Assembly: GCA_964387425.1 (NCBI GenBank) | Contig: CAYLXP010000013.1 | Location: forward strand, 1 to 47,192 | Source of the DNA: CAYLXP01 sp964387425 | GTDB lineage: Bacteria > Verrucomicrobiota > Kiritimatiellia > UBA8416 | DNA length: 47,192 nucleotides | Reading direction: 5' to 3' | Part shown: positions 16,503-26,100 of the stretch, piece after piece | Numbering within the stretch: position 1 is the stretch's first letter | Layout: each line of letters opens with the position of its first letter | Position numbers and translations under genes: made by a program | Notes under the pieces: generated by a model | Told to the model about the DNA's origin: nothing | The model's input: only the letters and a program-made list of their open reading frames with translations | The model's database searches: none

Positions 16503-17006
16503 ATGCCTGTTATCACGGAGGTGACTTCCGAGCAGCAGATTGCTGATCTGGCGCTTGCGGCACGTGAGATATGGATGGAGCACTATGTGCCCATCGTCGG
16601 GGAGCCGCAGGTGGAGTACATGCTGGAGAAGTTCCAGAGCGAAGATGCCATTGCCGGACAGATTGCCGAAGGTTACGAATACTACACCCTGGCCGCTGAT
16701 GACGAGACAGAGGGCTACATCGCGGTTGTTCCCGACGCGGATGATGGCACGCTCATGATCAGCAAGATATACGTGAGGCGCTCCGCTCGCGGCCGCGGCT
16801 TTGGCAAGCAGATGCTCGACTTCGTGGAAGATCTCTGTCGGGAGCGCGGGCTCGGAACGCTCTGGCTGACGGTCAATAAGCATAACAGTCAGTCCATTGC
16901 CTGGTACACGCGTATGGGGTTTGGGAATGCCGGCCCTTTCGTCCAGGACATCGGAAATGGTTTCGTGATGGATGACTTCCGCATGGAGAAGGCGCTCTTT
17001 GCGTAG
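16503..17006 (+). CDS. GNAT family N-acetyltransferase
   Basis: Transfers an acetyl group from acetyl-CoA to an amine on a small molecule or protein. The start at 16503 is chosen because AGGGGG lies about 7 nt upstream; the in-frame ATG at 16476 lacks a site and falls next to the repeat. The 167-residue protein has the GNAT core: a GYIAVVPDADDGTLMISKIYV strand pair, then the acetyl-CoA loop RSARGRGFGKQML (around 95-107), and the NKHNSQSIAWYTRMGF motif typical of the C-terminal half. No signal peptide is present. It stands alone between repeat-rich gaps, and the substrate is unknown. Confidence 0.9.
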   Translation: MPVITEVTSEQQIADLALAAREIWMEHYVPIVGEPQVEYMLEKFQSEDAIAGQIAEGYEYYTLAADDETEGYIAVVPDADDGTLMISKIYVRRSARGRGFGKQMLDFVEDLCRERGLGTLWLTVNKHNSQSIAWYTRMGFGNAGPFVQDIGNGFVMDDFRMEKALFA

Positions 17007-17072
17007 CGCTTCTACGTAGTAGGAGCGGGGCTGAGTAGAGACAGTATCTCTCGCTTAGCTCGCCGAAGGCGT

Positions 17073-17201
17073 CAGGAGACAGGAGTCAGCAAGAGGGTGC
17101 AATCGAAGAACTCCCCCCGCGGTTTGCGGCCTCTTGGGACCTCACCCCCTCTGTCATCGGCGGCTTTCAGCCGCCGGATTGGGCCTGATTCCTGTCTCCT
17201 G
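17073..17201. repeat. Inverted repeat with inner hairpin
   Basis: Arms of 17 nt (17073-17089 and 17185-17201) match 16/17 as inverted repeats (CAGGAGACAGGAGTCAG type). Inside, GGCGGC (17159-17164) and GCCGCC (17170-17175) form a tight hairpin. It occupies most of the 300-bp gap before the first VapBC module. No gene is seen here. Confidence 0.6.
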
Positions 17202-17280
17202 CTCCCTGATTCCTGAGGATTCGATGCCACGACCCCCCGCAGGGGAGCCGCAGCGCAAAAGCCTACAGAAGAGGGTAGGC

Positions 17281-17316
17281 TTGACGTGCATGCAGTGAAG
17301 GTGTAGAGTGTAGGCA
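17281..17316 (+). promoter_or_regulatory. VapBC-1 promoter with overlapping operator
   Basis: TTGACG (17281-17286), a 17-nt spacer and TAGAGT (17304-17309). An inverted repeat with 8-nt arms, TGCATGCA (17287-17294) and TGTAGGCA (17309-17316), separated by 14 nt, covers the spacer and -10 region. The predicted start of transcription falls at or next to the ATG, and there is no Shine-Dalgarno site. The same layout occurs upstream of the second module, which supports its reality. Confidence 0.7.
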
Positions 17317-17570
17317 TGAAGAAGAGGGTTCAATATACGATTCGCAATGTCTGTGAGAAGACCGACGAAGCGCTGCGGCGGAACGCTGTACGCGAGGGTA
17401 CCAGCCTGAATACGGCGGCTCTTGAGGCCCTTGAAGCCGGGGCTGGAGTTGGCGAGCAGAGCATCCGCTATCATGATCTGGATGATCTTGCCGGCACGTG
17501 GGTTCAGGATGACGCTTTCGACCAGGCCATGGAGGCCTTTGAGAAGGTCGATGAGGATCTCTGGAAATGA
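17316..17570 (+). CDS. VapB/FitA-like antitoxin (module 1)
   Basis: An 84-residue protein with the look of a ribbon-helix-helix antitoxin: an N-terminal strand VQYTIRNV followed by a helix with TDEALRRNAVREGTSLNTAALEALEAG, typical of FitA/VapB proteins. The acidic C-terminal tail (DDLAGTWVQDDAFDQAMEAFEKVDEDLW) would wrap the toxin's active site. It is followed by the PIN toxin with an ATGA overlap. A paralogue with the same opening (MKK-x-QYTIRN) lies at 40632-40886. It probably binds the inverted repeat overlapping its own promoter, alone or with the toxin. The start codon follows no ribosome site, consistent with a leaderless message. Confidence 0.85.
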   Translation: MKKRVQYTIRNVCEKTDEALRRNAVREGTSLNTAALEALEAGAGVGEQSIRYHDLDDLAGTWVQDDAFDQAMEAFEKVDEDLWK

Positions 17571-17950
17571 ACATCCTTGTCGATACGAATTGCTACCGGG
17601 ACTTCTGTGATGGCGAGCAGAGTGCTGTGGATGCAATCCAGTGCGCACGATCGATCGCTGTGCCCTTCGTCGTTCTTGCCGAACTACGTGCCGGGTTTCT
17701 CTGTGGGACGCTCGCGCGAAAGAACGAAGGCACGCTTACCCGCTTCCTAAATTCCGAGCGTGTCCATATTCTTTTCGCCAATGAGGATACGACCCATCAT
17801 TTCGCACGCGTCTTCGCCCAGCTCAGGCTGCAGGGCACCCCGATCCCCGTGAACGACATTTGGATTGCATCCCTGGCGATTCAGCATGACTTGCTGCTCT
17901 TATCGCGAGATACGCACTTTGATGTGCTGCCGCAGATTGCCCGCTGTTAG
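17567..17950 (+). CDS. VapC-like PIN-domain toxin (module 1)
   Basis: A 127-residue PIN-domain endoribonuclease of the VapC/FitB type. The acidic site is complete: Asp6 (LVDTN), Glu39 (VLAELRAGF), Asp97 (VNDIWIA) and Asp115 (LSRDTHFD). Such toxins cleave tRNA or rRNA when freed from the antitoxin. Its start overlaps the antitoxin stop by 4 nt, so the pair is translated together. It is about 60 percent identical by eye to the toxin at 40249-40629, and both share the RKNE segment after CGTLA and the exact block NDIWIASL. The RNA target is unknown. Confidence 0.92.
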   Translation: MNILVDTNCYRDFCDGEQSAVDAIQCARSIAVPFVVLAELRAGFLCGTLARKNEGTLTRFLNSERVHILFANEDTTHHFARVFAQLRLQGTPIPVNDIWIASLAIQHDLLLLSRDTHFDVLPQIARC

Positions 17951-18071
17951 GGGGGGCATTACAAAGGGCTTCTTGTGGCGCGGTAGATGACCCAGGGGAG
18001 AGGGGCCACGTCTAAAGATACGAGATATGGATTGACCTGAAGAACAAGCAAACCAGATTGGATCAATAAGG

Positions 18072-18965
18072 ATGAAGCATCACTACTCGGGCAGGATTTG
18101 TCATTCCGCAACGAACTATCTCTGCCGTGTGCTGGCCGGGGCTTCATTGTTCCTTCTCCCTCTGTCATCGCTGTCATTCGGAGAAGAGGTAAGTGACGTG
18201 AGATTGCATTTGACCTTAGCATTGCCTTCCACAGTGTTTGTGGGGGAACTGTTAACCGCTGAGGTAAGGATAGAGAATGTGGGCACCGTGCCCTTCAGGT
18301 TCTATCGTGATGTGGTCTGGCTCTTTCCGCAACGATTCTCCTTCGACATTGTGAGCGGAAATGCACTGTTCAGCCGGCCACATGTGCACGCGAACGCCTC
18401 GGGAAGAAGGGAGGATTTGGTGGCTGTCGCGCCGGGCGAAGCCATTACGGAATCTCTCGTCCTATACGATATCTTGCAGGCCATTTCGGCAGGAGAATCG
18501 ACCTTAAGGCTCAGAGTCACCGATCCATCATCCACTATTGGTGCGGAGCGATACTTCTACTCGAACGAGATTCGAGTTAGAAGTCTGCCGCTGCTTCCAG
18601 AACAGCAGGAGTCCTTTGTGAGCACCAATCTGCCCCGAGGAATGGTCTCTGTTGGGAACGTTGAATTCGAGGACGGGTCCTCTGCAACATTCTTCATGAA
18701 GGAGTATCCCAATGGAGGCCGGACTCTGAGGCGCTTGAACCGGGATCTTCGAGGCCATGTGTTCGACATCGCCGTGGACAAAACGGACACGCTGCACATC
18801 ATCGCCAGCAAGCCAAAGGGCACGGCTCGCTACATCAGGTGTCCTCATGCACTTGACATAGGGGAGTCTGAGGAGTTCAACGATGGCAAAAGGCGAGTTC
18901 TGAGAAGCCTGCCGGATGGACGGGTTGTTGCCGAGCCCCAGAGCAGATCAGGGGCAGACGAGTAG
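18072..18965 (+). CDS. Secreted protein of unknown function
   Basis: A 297-residue protein with a basic start and a hydrophobic stretch (about 19-36, LAGASLFLLPLSSLSFG) that reads as a signal peptide. Residues about 45-170 look like an immunoglobulin-type beta domain: LTLALPSTVFVGELLTAEVRIENVG and GESTLRLRVTDPSS are typical strand patterns. The C-terminal half has short strands separated by turns (EDGSSATFFMKEYPNGG; DGKRRVLRSLPDGRVV). I recognise no family. AAGG lies a few bases before the ATG. Its last 50 bases overlap the next ORF in another frame, so either that ORF starts later or it is not translated from its first ATG. Confidence 0.6.
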   Translation: MKHHYSGRICHSATNYLCRVLAGASLFLLPLSSLSFGEEVSDVRLHLTLALPSTVFVGELLTAEVRIENVGTVPFRFYRDVVWLFPQRFSFDIVSGNALFSRPHVHANASGRREDLVAVAPGEAITESLVLYDILQAISAGESTLRLRVTDPSSTIGAERYFYSNEIRVRSLPLLPEQQESFVSTNLPRGMVSVGNVEFEDGSSATFFMKEYPNGGRTLRRLNRDLRGHVFDIAVDKTDTLHIIASKPKGTARYIRCPHALDIGESEEFNDGKRRVLRSLPDGRVVAEPQSRSGADE

Positions 18966-19356
18966 CGGAACCGGGGCTGGCAGAGGTGGGCAAGAACCTA
19001 TAACCGTTTGGCAGGCGGGAGCCCTCCTTCTTAATCTCCTGTCTGTCTGGAGAAAGCGTGAGCGTGCATCATTCGAAGAGATTGTCCGTGCGGTTGAGAA
19101 AGCACGTGAGGCAAAGCGGTCAGAGAGGCTGGGAAGGCATGGTGATCCTGGGAAGTGGATTGTGCTCCGGTTGGCGCGGCATTTCACAAGACTGACGCTT
19201 GCTGAATTAGGCCGCGAAATAGGCGCCGTTAGCCCTTCTTGGCGAACAATGGACTACGCTGCTGTCAGAGCGGGATTGCGCTGGTTCGAGCAGAAGAAGC
19301 GAGACAAATTGGTGAAGGACATAGAGAGGCGAGCGTGCGATATCTTGAATCTTTAG
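18916..19356 (+). CDS. Small protein with DnaA-C/RAYT-tail-like HTH, possibly a remnant
   Basis: The credible part is about residues 28-146: a basic helical region, then KWIVLRLARHFTRLTLAELGREIG, a loop, and MDYAAVRAGLRWFEQKKRDKLVKDIERRACDIL. This has the spacing of the DnaA C-terminal helix-turn-helix that also ends many REP-associated tyrosine transposases (RAYTs): 'ylArr.tglsl.eIG..fg...ysaV..ai.r.e'. No HuH transposase domain precedes it, and the first ~28 residues (out-of-frame with the preceding secreted protein) look like noise. It may be a decayed RAYT tail, or a free-standing DNA-binding protein. A later non-ATG start near 18990 is possible. Confidence 0.5.
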   Translation: MDGLLPSPRADQGQTSSGTGAGRGGQEPITVWQAGALLLNLLSVWRKRERASFEEIVRAVEKAREAKRSERLGRHGDPGKWIVLRLARHFTRLTLAELGREIGAVSPSWRTMDYAAVRAGLRWFEQKKRDKLVKDIERRACDILNL

Positions 19357-19501
19357 ACGTGGCCCCGTGAGCTCGATGGCCCCGTGAGCTCGACTGTTCG
19401 AGTTCGCTGAGGGCGCAACTGCTGTCCCCGAGAGACATGCGCCTTTAGGCAAGGGCGGTTATTGACTTGACCGATGCGTATGGCAGGTAGAGACTTTCCT
19501 C

Positions 19502-19741
19502 ATGGACTATATGAAATACATAGTGCGCGACAAGAGCGTTTGCGGCGGCGAAGCCGTGATCACGGGCACCAGGGTTCCACTGCGAACGGTCCTCGCGAGC
19601 CTGGCAGAGGGCGGTACGATTGCTGAGATTCTCGATGACTTCCCTACGCTGACCGAGGAAGCTGTGCGTGCTGTGATCGCTTTTGCTGCAAAAACTGCCG
19701 AAGAGGATGTGCCTGTTCCCGCACTGCCGGTTCTCGCATGA
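19502..19741 (+). CDS. DUF433 antitoxin
   Basis: A 79-residue DUF433 protein (PF04255): YIVRDKSVCGGEAVITGTRVPLRTVLASLAEGGTIAEILDDFPTLTEEAVRAVIAFAA is an almost complete family pattern, including CGGEAVI-GTR and the winged/helix-turn-helix-like tail. It serves as antitoxin to DUF5615 toxins (the VapBC45-like pairs known from cyanobacteria and mycobacteria). A second ATG (19511) is also possible. The toxin gene starts within its stop codon (ATGA). Together with the VapBC module 1.5 kb upstream it makes this a small toxin-antitoxin island. Confidence 0.92.
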   Translation: MDYMKYIVRDKSVCGGEAVITGTRVPLRTVLASLAEGGTIAEILDDFPTLTEEAVRAVIAFAAKTAEEDVPVPALPVLA

Positions 19742-20097
19742 AGATTAAGCTGGATGAGAACCTCCCTACTCGAATGCAGGGCGCCCTGTCCGAGCTAGGG
19801 CACGATGTCGACACGGTACCTGACGAAGGCATTGCCGGGCACGATGATGACGACGTGTGGCGATACGCGACGGGTGCAGGCAGGTTTCTTGTTACGCAGG
19901 ACCTCGACTTTTCAGATCTTCGACGTTTTGCTCCCGGTACACATCCCGGAATCCTGCTTGTCCGCATGAGAGAGCCGGGACGAGAGGCTCTCATGGCCAG
20001 GGTTGTCGGACTTTTTGAGTCGGAGGCCGTTGAGCAATGGGAGGGGTGCTTTGTTGTTGCTACCGACTGCAAGTTGCGCATACGACGGCCTATCTAG
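19738..20097 (+). CDS. DUF5615 PIN-like toxin
   Basis: A 119-residue DUF5615 (PIN-like, Mut7-C related) protein. Its opening MKIKLDENLPTRMQGALSELGHDV and VTQDLDFSDLRRF with nearby HPGILLVRM are the family hallmarks; the conserved acids are Asp6, Glu7 and the Asp pair of QDLDF. It is predicted to be an RNase toxin held by the DUF433 partner encoded directly upstream. Its 3' end overlaps the convergent methyltransferase gene by 4 nt. Confidence 0.92.
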   Translation: MKIKLDENLPTRMQGALSELGHDVDTVPDEGIAGHDDDDVWRYATGAGRFLVTQDLDFSDLRRFAPGTHPGILLVRMREPGREALMARVVGLFESEAVEQWEGCFVVATDCKLRIRRPI

Positions 20098-20864
20098 GGC
20101 CTCATCGCCCTGTAGATGACCGCGACGGGGGCGGCGGCGAGCTTGGGGTAGAGCTCGATCCAGGCGGGGCTGTGGTAGGGGGCCTCCTCCACCGATTCAA
20201 GCGGCAGGGGTTGCGGTTCCCGGATGCGTAGGTCCCGAAGACCGGCAGAATACATCCATTCGGAGACGGTTGAGATGGGATAGCTGTTGGAGCCGATGAT
20301 CCGGCCATCTTCCGTCTGACGCAGGTCATCCGGGGGCTGGAAGTAAGACGGCAGGAAGATCCCCATCTCATCGTCCTCGATTTCCAGCCATTCGGCAGCG
20401 AAAAGGGGATGTCCCGTTGCCAGCAGGAACACCCCACCCGGGGCAACGGCTTCTGCCGCGCGCCGGATGAATGCCTCCGGCTCCTCGACGAAGGGTAGCG
20501 CGAAGACGGAGTGCACCAGCTCAAACTGCTCCCTCGGCCACGATTCTGCATCCTCCAATGGCAGGCTGCGGAGGTCGATCTCGACACTGTGTTCGGCGGC
20601 CAGCGCCGCGGCATGCTCGATCTGTCTTGGCGAGATATCGATCGCGGTGCACGCTGCACCACGCTTGGCGAGGTAGATGCTATTCTGTGCCGCTCCGCAG
20701 CCCAGTTCGAGGCACCGCATGCCGGGGCTGATCTCCGGCAGGATGCCGAGTTGCCGGTCACCCGGTAGCAGGGGGGCGAAGTGGAAGTCATCCGTGGAGA
20801 TGGATGTCAGACGCTGGTAGTCATTCGCGATCTCGTCCCAGTAGGTTTGCTGTGGCTGTGGCAT
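20094..20864 (-). CDS. Class I SAM-dependent methyltransferase
   Basis: A 256-residue cytosolic methyltransferase. Motif I is CLELGCGAAQNSIYLA (about 51-66), followed by the AIDISPRQIEHA acidic strand end, a DLRSLPLEDAESWPREQFELVHSVFAL segment and the post-motif helix EAVAPGGVFLLATGHP. The Gly-Cys-Gly signature and Asp of the second strand support AdoMet binding. It starts 9 nt after the stop of the beta-helix gene, with GAGGAAATACC before its ATG overlapping that stop, so the two are co-translated. The acceptor is unknown; no sterol-, quinone- or RNA-specific motifs are seen. Confidence 0.88.
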   Translation of the reverse strand: MPQPQQTYWDEIANDYQRLTSISTDDFHFAPLLPGDRQLGILPEISPGMRCLELGCGAAQNSIYLAKRGAACTAIDISPRQIEHAAALAAEHSVEIDLRSLPLEDAESWPREQFELVHSVFALPFVEEPEAFIRRAAEAVAPGGVFLLATGHPLFAAEWLEIEDDEMGIFLPSYFQPPDDLRQTEDGRIIGSNSYPISTVSEWMYSAGLRDLRIREPQPLPLESVEEAPYHSPAWIELYPKLAAAPVAVIYRAMRP

Positions 20865-20873
20865 GGTATTTCC

Positions 20874-23114
20874 TCACGGGGTCAATGGCAGGGTCACGTT
20901 GTCACACCAGGCCGAGCCCTTTCCCGTGGATGACTTGAGGAGATATATCGTCGCCTCGGTCGCCTCTGGCCCGGTCTCGAAATCGATGCTCTTGCGCGTC
21001 CATTCCGTGCCCGAGAGTGAGGCAGATACCTCTGCTGTACCGGCGTTCTTCACCCCGAGCACAACGGTCTCGGTTTGGTCGGAAACCCTCATCCACGCAG
21101 ACAGTTGATGCCGGGTGGAGGGGGTGAGTCTTGTTACAACCTGTTCGACGCCGTTTCGGCCGGGGCCAAGTTTCAGCTCAAACTTGGAGGTTCCTGTCAT
21201 GTGCTTTCTCGCGTGACTCGCGTCGTTTCCCCATCCGTTGCCCTTGACCAGTTCGGATTTCGCGGATCCCGTCCTTTTCCATGCCTCCAACGTGCCGAAT
21301 TCGAAGCAGGCGTTCTTGACCAGGTTCATCCAGGGAATGCGCGGGGCTTTGTAGACGGGCAGCGGTTCCGGCGGGTTCTCCAGGTCGCAGCCCGCCTTCC
21401 ACAAAACGCCATCGGGCGCGTAGGCCCCGAGCGTGAGATGAGAAGGCTCGCTGGTCCTGTAGTCACCGGCACCGGGATCTCGGAACGGAGGATTCTCGAG
21501 TACCTGGTTGTTGTCCAGCACCACGTGGTCGGGTAGGCGGATGGCATCGTTGAAGATGTTGTTAGAGTACCGCGTTGCGAAGAGGTCATTGCGCTTGGCG
21601 TGATCGAAGGTCTTGATGGTTCCGGTCTTCCAACATGTGTTGTTGAAGACCAGGCCACAGTAGCTGGGGTTGTTGATGCGGATCGGATCGCTCCCCACGT
21701 TCCATACGACGTTGTGATGCACGATAACGTTGTGACTAAGGTGATCGAAGTAGATTCCCATGGAGCAGTGTTCGGCGTGATTGTCATGAACAAGGTTGTA
21801 GCGGAATTCTGTATTGGCGAAGTCCGTATTGTGGCCATAGAACATACCGAGATCGCTGGTTAGCCAGCCCGCGTCGGACACGTCATTGTACTGTACGAGA
21901 CTCTCCGTCAAGTTGTGTGTGTTGATGAGGTCACGTCCCGCGTGACGGATCGTGTTGTGGCTGAACACGGTGCGCCTCCCCCCGAGGCGGACGGTTCCCC
22001 ACCATAGCCCCGCGTAACCACCGTGGTGGATGTTACAGTTGATGATGCGGTTGTCACGGCCGCTGACTGTGACTACGGACGAGGCGCTGTAGCCGATATC
22101 GCAGCTCAGCAGGAGATTGTTGTTTCCCGAGACAGTGACCCCGTGCCCTGACCAAAGGCTCTTGGTGTAGCTATGGGAGACGTAGCGCCCCTTCAGTTTC
22201 TTCAGGATGATGTGGGATGAGTTCTTGTCGGTGCGGATTCCCCCCGCGGTGAATCGGATGCCTTCTATGTGGATGTAGGACCGTCCACTCAGGTCGATGA
22301 CATTACCGCGCCTTTTCGCTTCAACCTGGAGCGTGTTGATATCGGCATCCTTTGGGGGGATGAGTAGCAGTCTCTTCTCGGTGGGGTCATAGAGCCATTC
22401 GCCCGGCGCATCGAGCGCGCGGCGGATGCCTCGGAGAACGAACCGATTCCCTTTTCGGGGGGTATACCAGCGCTCCCGGGTCTTATCGAACGTCAGGGTG
22501 CGTGTTATAGGGTCATACCCGGTCACCTCAGACGTCCAGCATATCCAGGCCGATCCTCCCGCGCACCAGAGTTGGGCGCCTTTCCAGGCATCCTTGGGTC
22601 CCGAGAGTTCATCGCATGTGAGCGTGTTCGTGGTTCCACTCGAGACCAAACCCCTGCTTGGCCTGAAGAGATGCTCTCCGCCGGCGTTTGGCCAGCAGGC
22701 CTGGCTCAGCATCTCCCCGTTGGCAAACAGCTGGTTGCCGTCCGGCCATGTCCACGACATGGGGGCTGAGTAGATGCCGTTCCCCTCGTGCTTCCATCCG
22801 ACGATCGGTTCGGCTCCACTGAGAGTGACGGCTTCATCCTGGAAGCTCGAAAACGTGATCGGCTGTCCTGGGGCGCCGGAGTGTTCGGGGCGCAGAACCT
22901 CCCGGTAGAGTCCCGCACGCAAGAAGCACCTGTCACCGGGTTGCAGGACCTTGGTTGCTTTCGCGATGGTGGCGAAGGGTCTGTCCCTACTTCCGGGGGC
23001 TGCGTCGGAGCCTGTCGGGCTGACGAAGTAATCCGCGCCGCTTAGCTCTCCTGCACTAATCACCAGTAGGATGGCCGCGAGACCGCAGGCCGGCACTTTG
23101 CATTCCCGTATCAT
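20874..23114 (-). CDS. Secreted right-handed beta-helix protein (DUF1565-type) with C-terminal CBM-like domain
   Basis: The start at 23114 has GGAGG six bases upstream and leads into a signal peptide (IRECKVPACGLAAILLVISAGELSGA). The mature protein opens with a DUF1565-like segment, DYFVSPTGSDAAPGSRDRPFATIAKA, and PGDRCFLRAGLY. A beta-helix then runs through about residue 560, with NNNLLLSCDIGYSASSV and HNVIVHHNVVWN-type coils. The last ~150 residues (from NLVKNACFEFG) resemble a CBM4/9-like jelly-roll, including SAWMRVSD and GSAWCDNVTL. This fold is common in polysaccharide lyases and epimerases, but no catalytic family can be fixed. It is co-transcribed with the methyltransferase. It lies upstream of the sulfatase locus, reading away from it. 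Confidence 0.85.
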   Translation of the reverse strand: MIRECKVPACGLAAILLVISAGELSGADYFVSPTGSDAAPGSRDRPFATIAKATKVLQPGDRCFLRAGLYREVLRPEHSGAPGQPITFSSFQDEAVTLSGAEPIVGWKHEGNGIYSAPMSWTWPDGNQLFANGEMLSQACWPNAGGEHLFRPSRGLVSSGTTNTLTCDELSGPKDAWKGAQLWCAGGSAWICWTSEVTGYDPITRTLTFDKTRERWYTPRKGNRFVLRGIRRALDAPGEWLYDPTEKRLLLIPPKDADINTLQVEAKRRGNVIDLSGRSYIHIEGIRFTAGGIRTDKNSSHIILKKLKGRYVSHSYTKSLWSGHGVTVSGNNNLLLSCDIGYSASSVVTVSGRDNRIINCNIHHGGYAGLWWGTVRLGGRRTVFSHNTIRHAGRDLINTHNLTESLVQYNDVSDAGWLTSDLGMFYGHNTDFANTEFRYNLVHDNHAEHCSMGIYFDHLSHNVIVHHNVVWNVGSDPIRINNPSYCGLVFNNTCWKTGTIKTFDHAKRNDLFATRYSNNIFNDAIRLPDHVVLDNNQVLENPPFRDPGAGDYRTSEPSHLTLGAYAPDGVLWKAGCDLENPPEPLPVYKAPRIPWMNLVKNACFEFGTLEAWKRTGSAKSELVKGNGWGNDASHARKHMTGTSKFELKLGPGRNGVEQVVTRLTPSTRHQLSAWMRVSDQTETVVLGVKNAGTAEVSASLSGTEWTRKSIDFETGPEATEATIYLLKSSTGKGSAWCDNVTLPLTP

Positions 23115-23176
23115 CTTCGTCCTCCAAACGAGTGACTCACTCCGCAATGCACGTTTCACTCCCGTGGAAGAAGAGC

Positions 23177-26100
23177 CTACAGATCGAGCAATTCCTGCAC
23201 GTCGCTCCAGGTCATGGATTTGACCATCTCTTCGTCGGACTCGACCGTGGCATCGATGACGGCTTTCTTCTTCTTCTGCATCTCGAGAACCTTCTCTTCA
23301 ACGGTGCCCTTGCTGATGAGCTTCACGCTGTAGACGGTTCGCTTCTGCCCAATGCGGTACGCGCGGTCGGTGGCCTGGTCCTCGACGGCGGGATTCCACC
23401 AGGGGTCGTAGTGAATCACCATGTCGGCCCCGGTGAGATTGAGCCCCGTGCCGCCCGCCTTGAGACTGATCAGGAAGATGGGAACGCTACGTTGCGTGTT
23501 GAAGCGATGGACTTCGGCCATGCGGTCCTTGGTGGCCCCGTCGAGATAGCAGAAGTCGATCTTCTTCTTCTCGAGACGCTCGCGCAGAATATGGAGCATC
23601 GAGACAAACTGGCTGAACACAAGGATGCGGTGTCCGCCATCGACAGCTTCGTTAACGAGCTCAAAGAAGAGATCCATCTTGGCCGACGGCTGCTCGGCGT
23701 TCAGGTCCGGTAGTTTCAGAAGATCAAGATGGCAGCAGGTCTGACGCAGCTTCAGCAGTGTTGTCAGGATTTCCATGCGACAGCGGTTGAAGCCCTGGCT
23801 GGCCACCATGTCGGCAATACGACGCTTGGACCGCTCGAGGAGCTCCTTGTAGACGACACGTTGGTCAGGCGAAAGCTCGCAGGTCTGGATGCTCTGGATC
23901 TTTGGCGGCAGTTCCTTCGCCACGTCACGCTTGAGGCGGCGCAGCAGGAAAGGATGCAGCTTTCGACGCAGTTTAAGCTGTGCCAGCTCAGCGTCGGGAC
24001 CGCCCCGGGCAATGGGTAGTTCGTAGGTCGCGCGGAAGTTCTCGTGGCGGCCGAGGTAGCCCGGCATGAGGAAGTCCATGATCGACCAGATGTCGGAAAC
24101 ACTGTTCTCAACCGGGGTGCCGGTGAGCACAAGCTTGTGGTGGGCCTGGATCTGCTTGGCTGCAACGGCATTACGGGTGGAGCGGTTCTTGATATGCTGG
24201 GCTTCGTCCAGTACGGCGGCGGCAAACTCAATGTCGTCATAGCGGTCAATATCGCGCCGCAGAAGGGCATAGGACGTGACAACCACATCGGAGGATGGGA
24301 CCTTGTCCCACAGCCCGTGGCGCTGGGCGCCGCTGATGGGAAGTACCTTGAGATCGGGTGCGAACTTGGCGGCCTCTTCCTTCCAGTTGTGGACCAGGCT
24401 CGTTGGGCAGACAATCAAGGCCGGCTTGTCGCGCGCCTCTTCCTCTTCGCGTTGCGTCTGAATCCATGCCAGCGTCTGGAGCGTTTTGCCCAGTCCCATC
24501 TCGTCGGCGAGCAACCCGCAGAAGCCATTGCGCTCCAGGAAGCGCAGCCAGTTGACGCCGTCCTTCTGGTAGGGGCGCAGAACATCCTCGAGGTCCGCGG
24601 GAAGCGGCACACTCTCGACCCGCATCGTTCGGTTTGACTGGCCGGCATGCTTACGCCACGAAGGCGAGTCATCAACATCGATACCGTCCAGGGCATCCAA
24701 TGACGATTTCACGAATGGGGCATAGATGTTCGAGAGACGGAAGTGACCGGGGGCGTTCCCATCCGAGCTGTCGCAATCCGAAAATACGCTCAGCATGGAT
24801 TCAACCGCATCGCTGTCGATCAGGATGTGCTTGCCATTGCGCTCGATGAAGGCATCCCCTTTGCGAAGGGCCAGTTGGATGTCGGCGTTGGATATGCTGG
24901 CGCCCTGGGCGTCCTCGAAGTCGAAGCCGACGTCAAACCAGCGCCCGCCTTCTTCATCGTCCACCTTCACCACGGGCGTCGCGAAGCTCATGCTTTCAAA
25001 TTGGGGCTCAATCCGGCCATGCAGCTCAATGATCCAGCCGCGTCGCCGTAGCGCGGGAATGCGTCCGCCCAGGAAGTTGAGAACGTTACGGGATCCCACG
25101 ATGCTGGTGAGGGCGTCGCCGATCTCTCCCCGGAGCCCCATTTCCGCCAGGATGCTCAGCGCTGCCTTTTCCGCGCGGCGGTTGCGTGCGGTATAGCGCA
25201 TCAGGTCGTCAGGGTCGGGAATGGCGAAGTGCTCCTTGGGATCGGGGCGGTTGGCGACCATCTCGAGGCCGTTATAGCGCGCATGCAGAGTGGCCGAAAG
25301 GGATGCCGGGCTGCCGTGTACCTCGAGTCGGAAGGTGGGGGTGGCCGGGTCAACTGTGAAGAGATCCAGTGAGATGTCGGACTCGATGCGCGCGTGCTTG
25401 GAGAGCAGTGGCATTTCGCCCTGCATGAAGCGGAGGACGTCTTTACGAGGGACCACGATAGGGCTGGTGTAAATCTCGTGATAGGGCTCGGGTAGCAGGT
25501 TGGCCAGAGGCCAGAAGTGGTCAGCGCCATAGGCCCATCCGGTCTTGCCGGCCACGATGTAGAACGGCTCATCGCCCGGAGGCAGGAACGGCAGCTCGGT
25601 GTGGGCTTCGAGAAGCAGATGGCCGGTCGTGCGGTTCATGTCCATCTTGAGGAGCGTGGTGAGCGGCGTGTCGTGGATCAGGATCTCGTTTCCGTCAGGA
25701 TCGCGGAATGGACGCCCGGACATCAGCCTCAGGAGATTCATGAAGTCACGAAGCCCGAGGGCCAGGTGCCCCCTGGCGGGGCCTTCGGCGATATCCTCGA
25801 GCACAAAGAGTAGGGATTCATCCTGCTTGCTGAGGGAGAGGGGCATGTCGCGCGGCACGGCATCCAGCAGGCAAGGCTCTCCGCGATAGACGGCGTAGCA
25901 GCGCACCGGAATGGCGCCGGCGGCTACGCCATCCATCCAGCCGGCGTCGAGCTCAATCCGCAGGGTCGCCGGAAAGGCGCCGGCAGTGCCGGTGGGGACC
26001 CGTTTTATGTAGGCGGATTCGTCGATGTTCTGGAGGCGGGATGCGCGGCGTGCCTCCTCGCGATGCTTGGCATTCCGTTCCGGGTCGGTGGCACGTTGCA

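Noticed and set aside
17073..17201. Rho-independent terminator for the acetyltransferase gene
   Set aside because: The stems lack a following T-run on the relevant strand; it is better described as a repeat.
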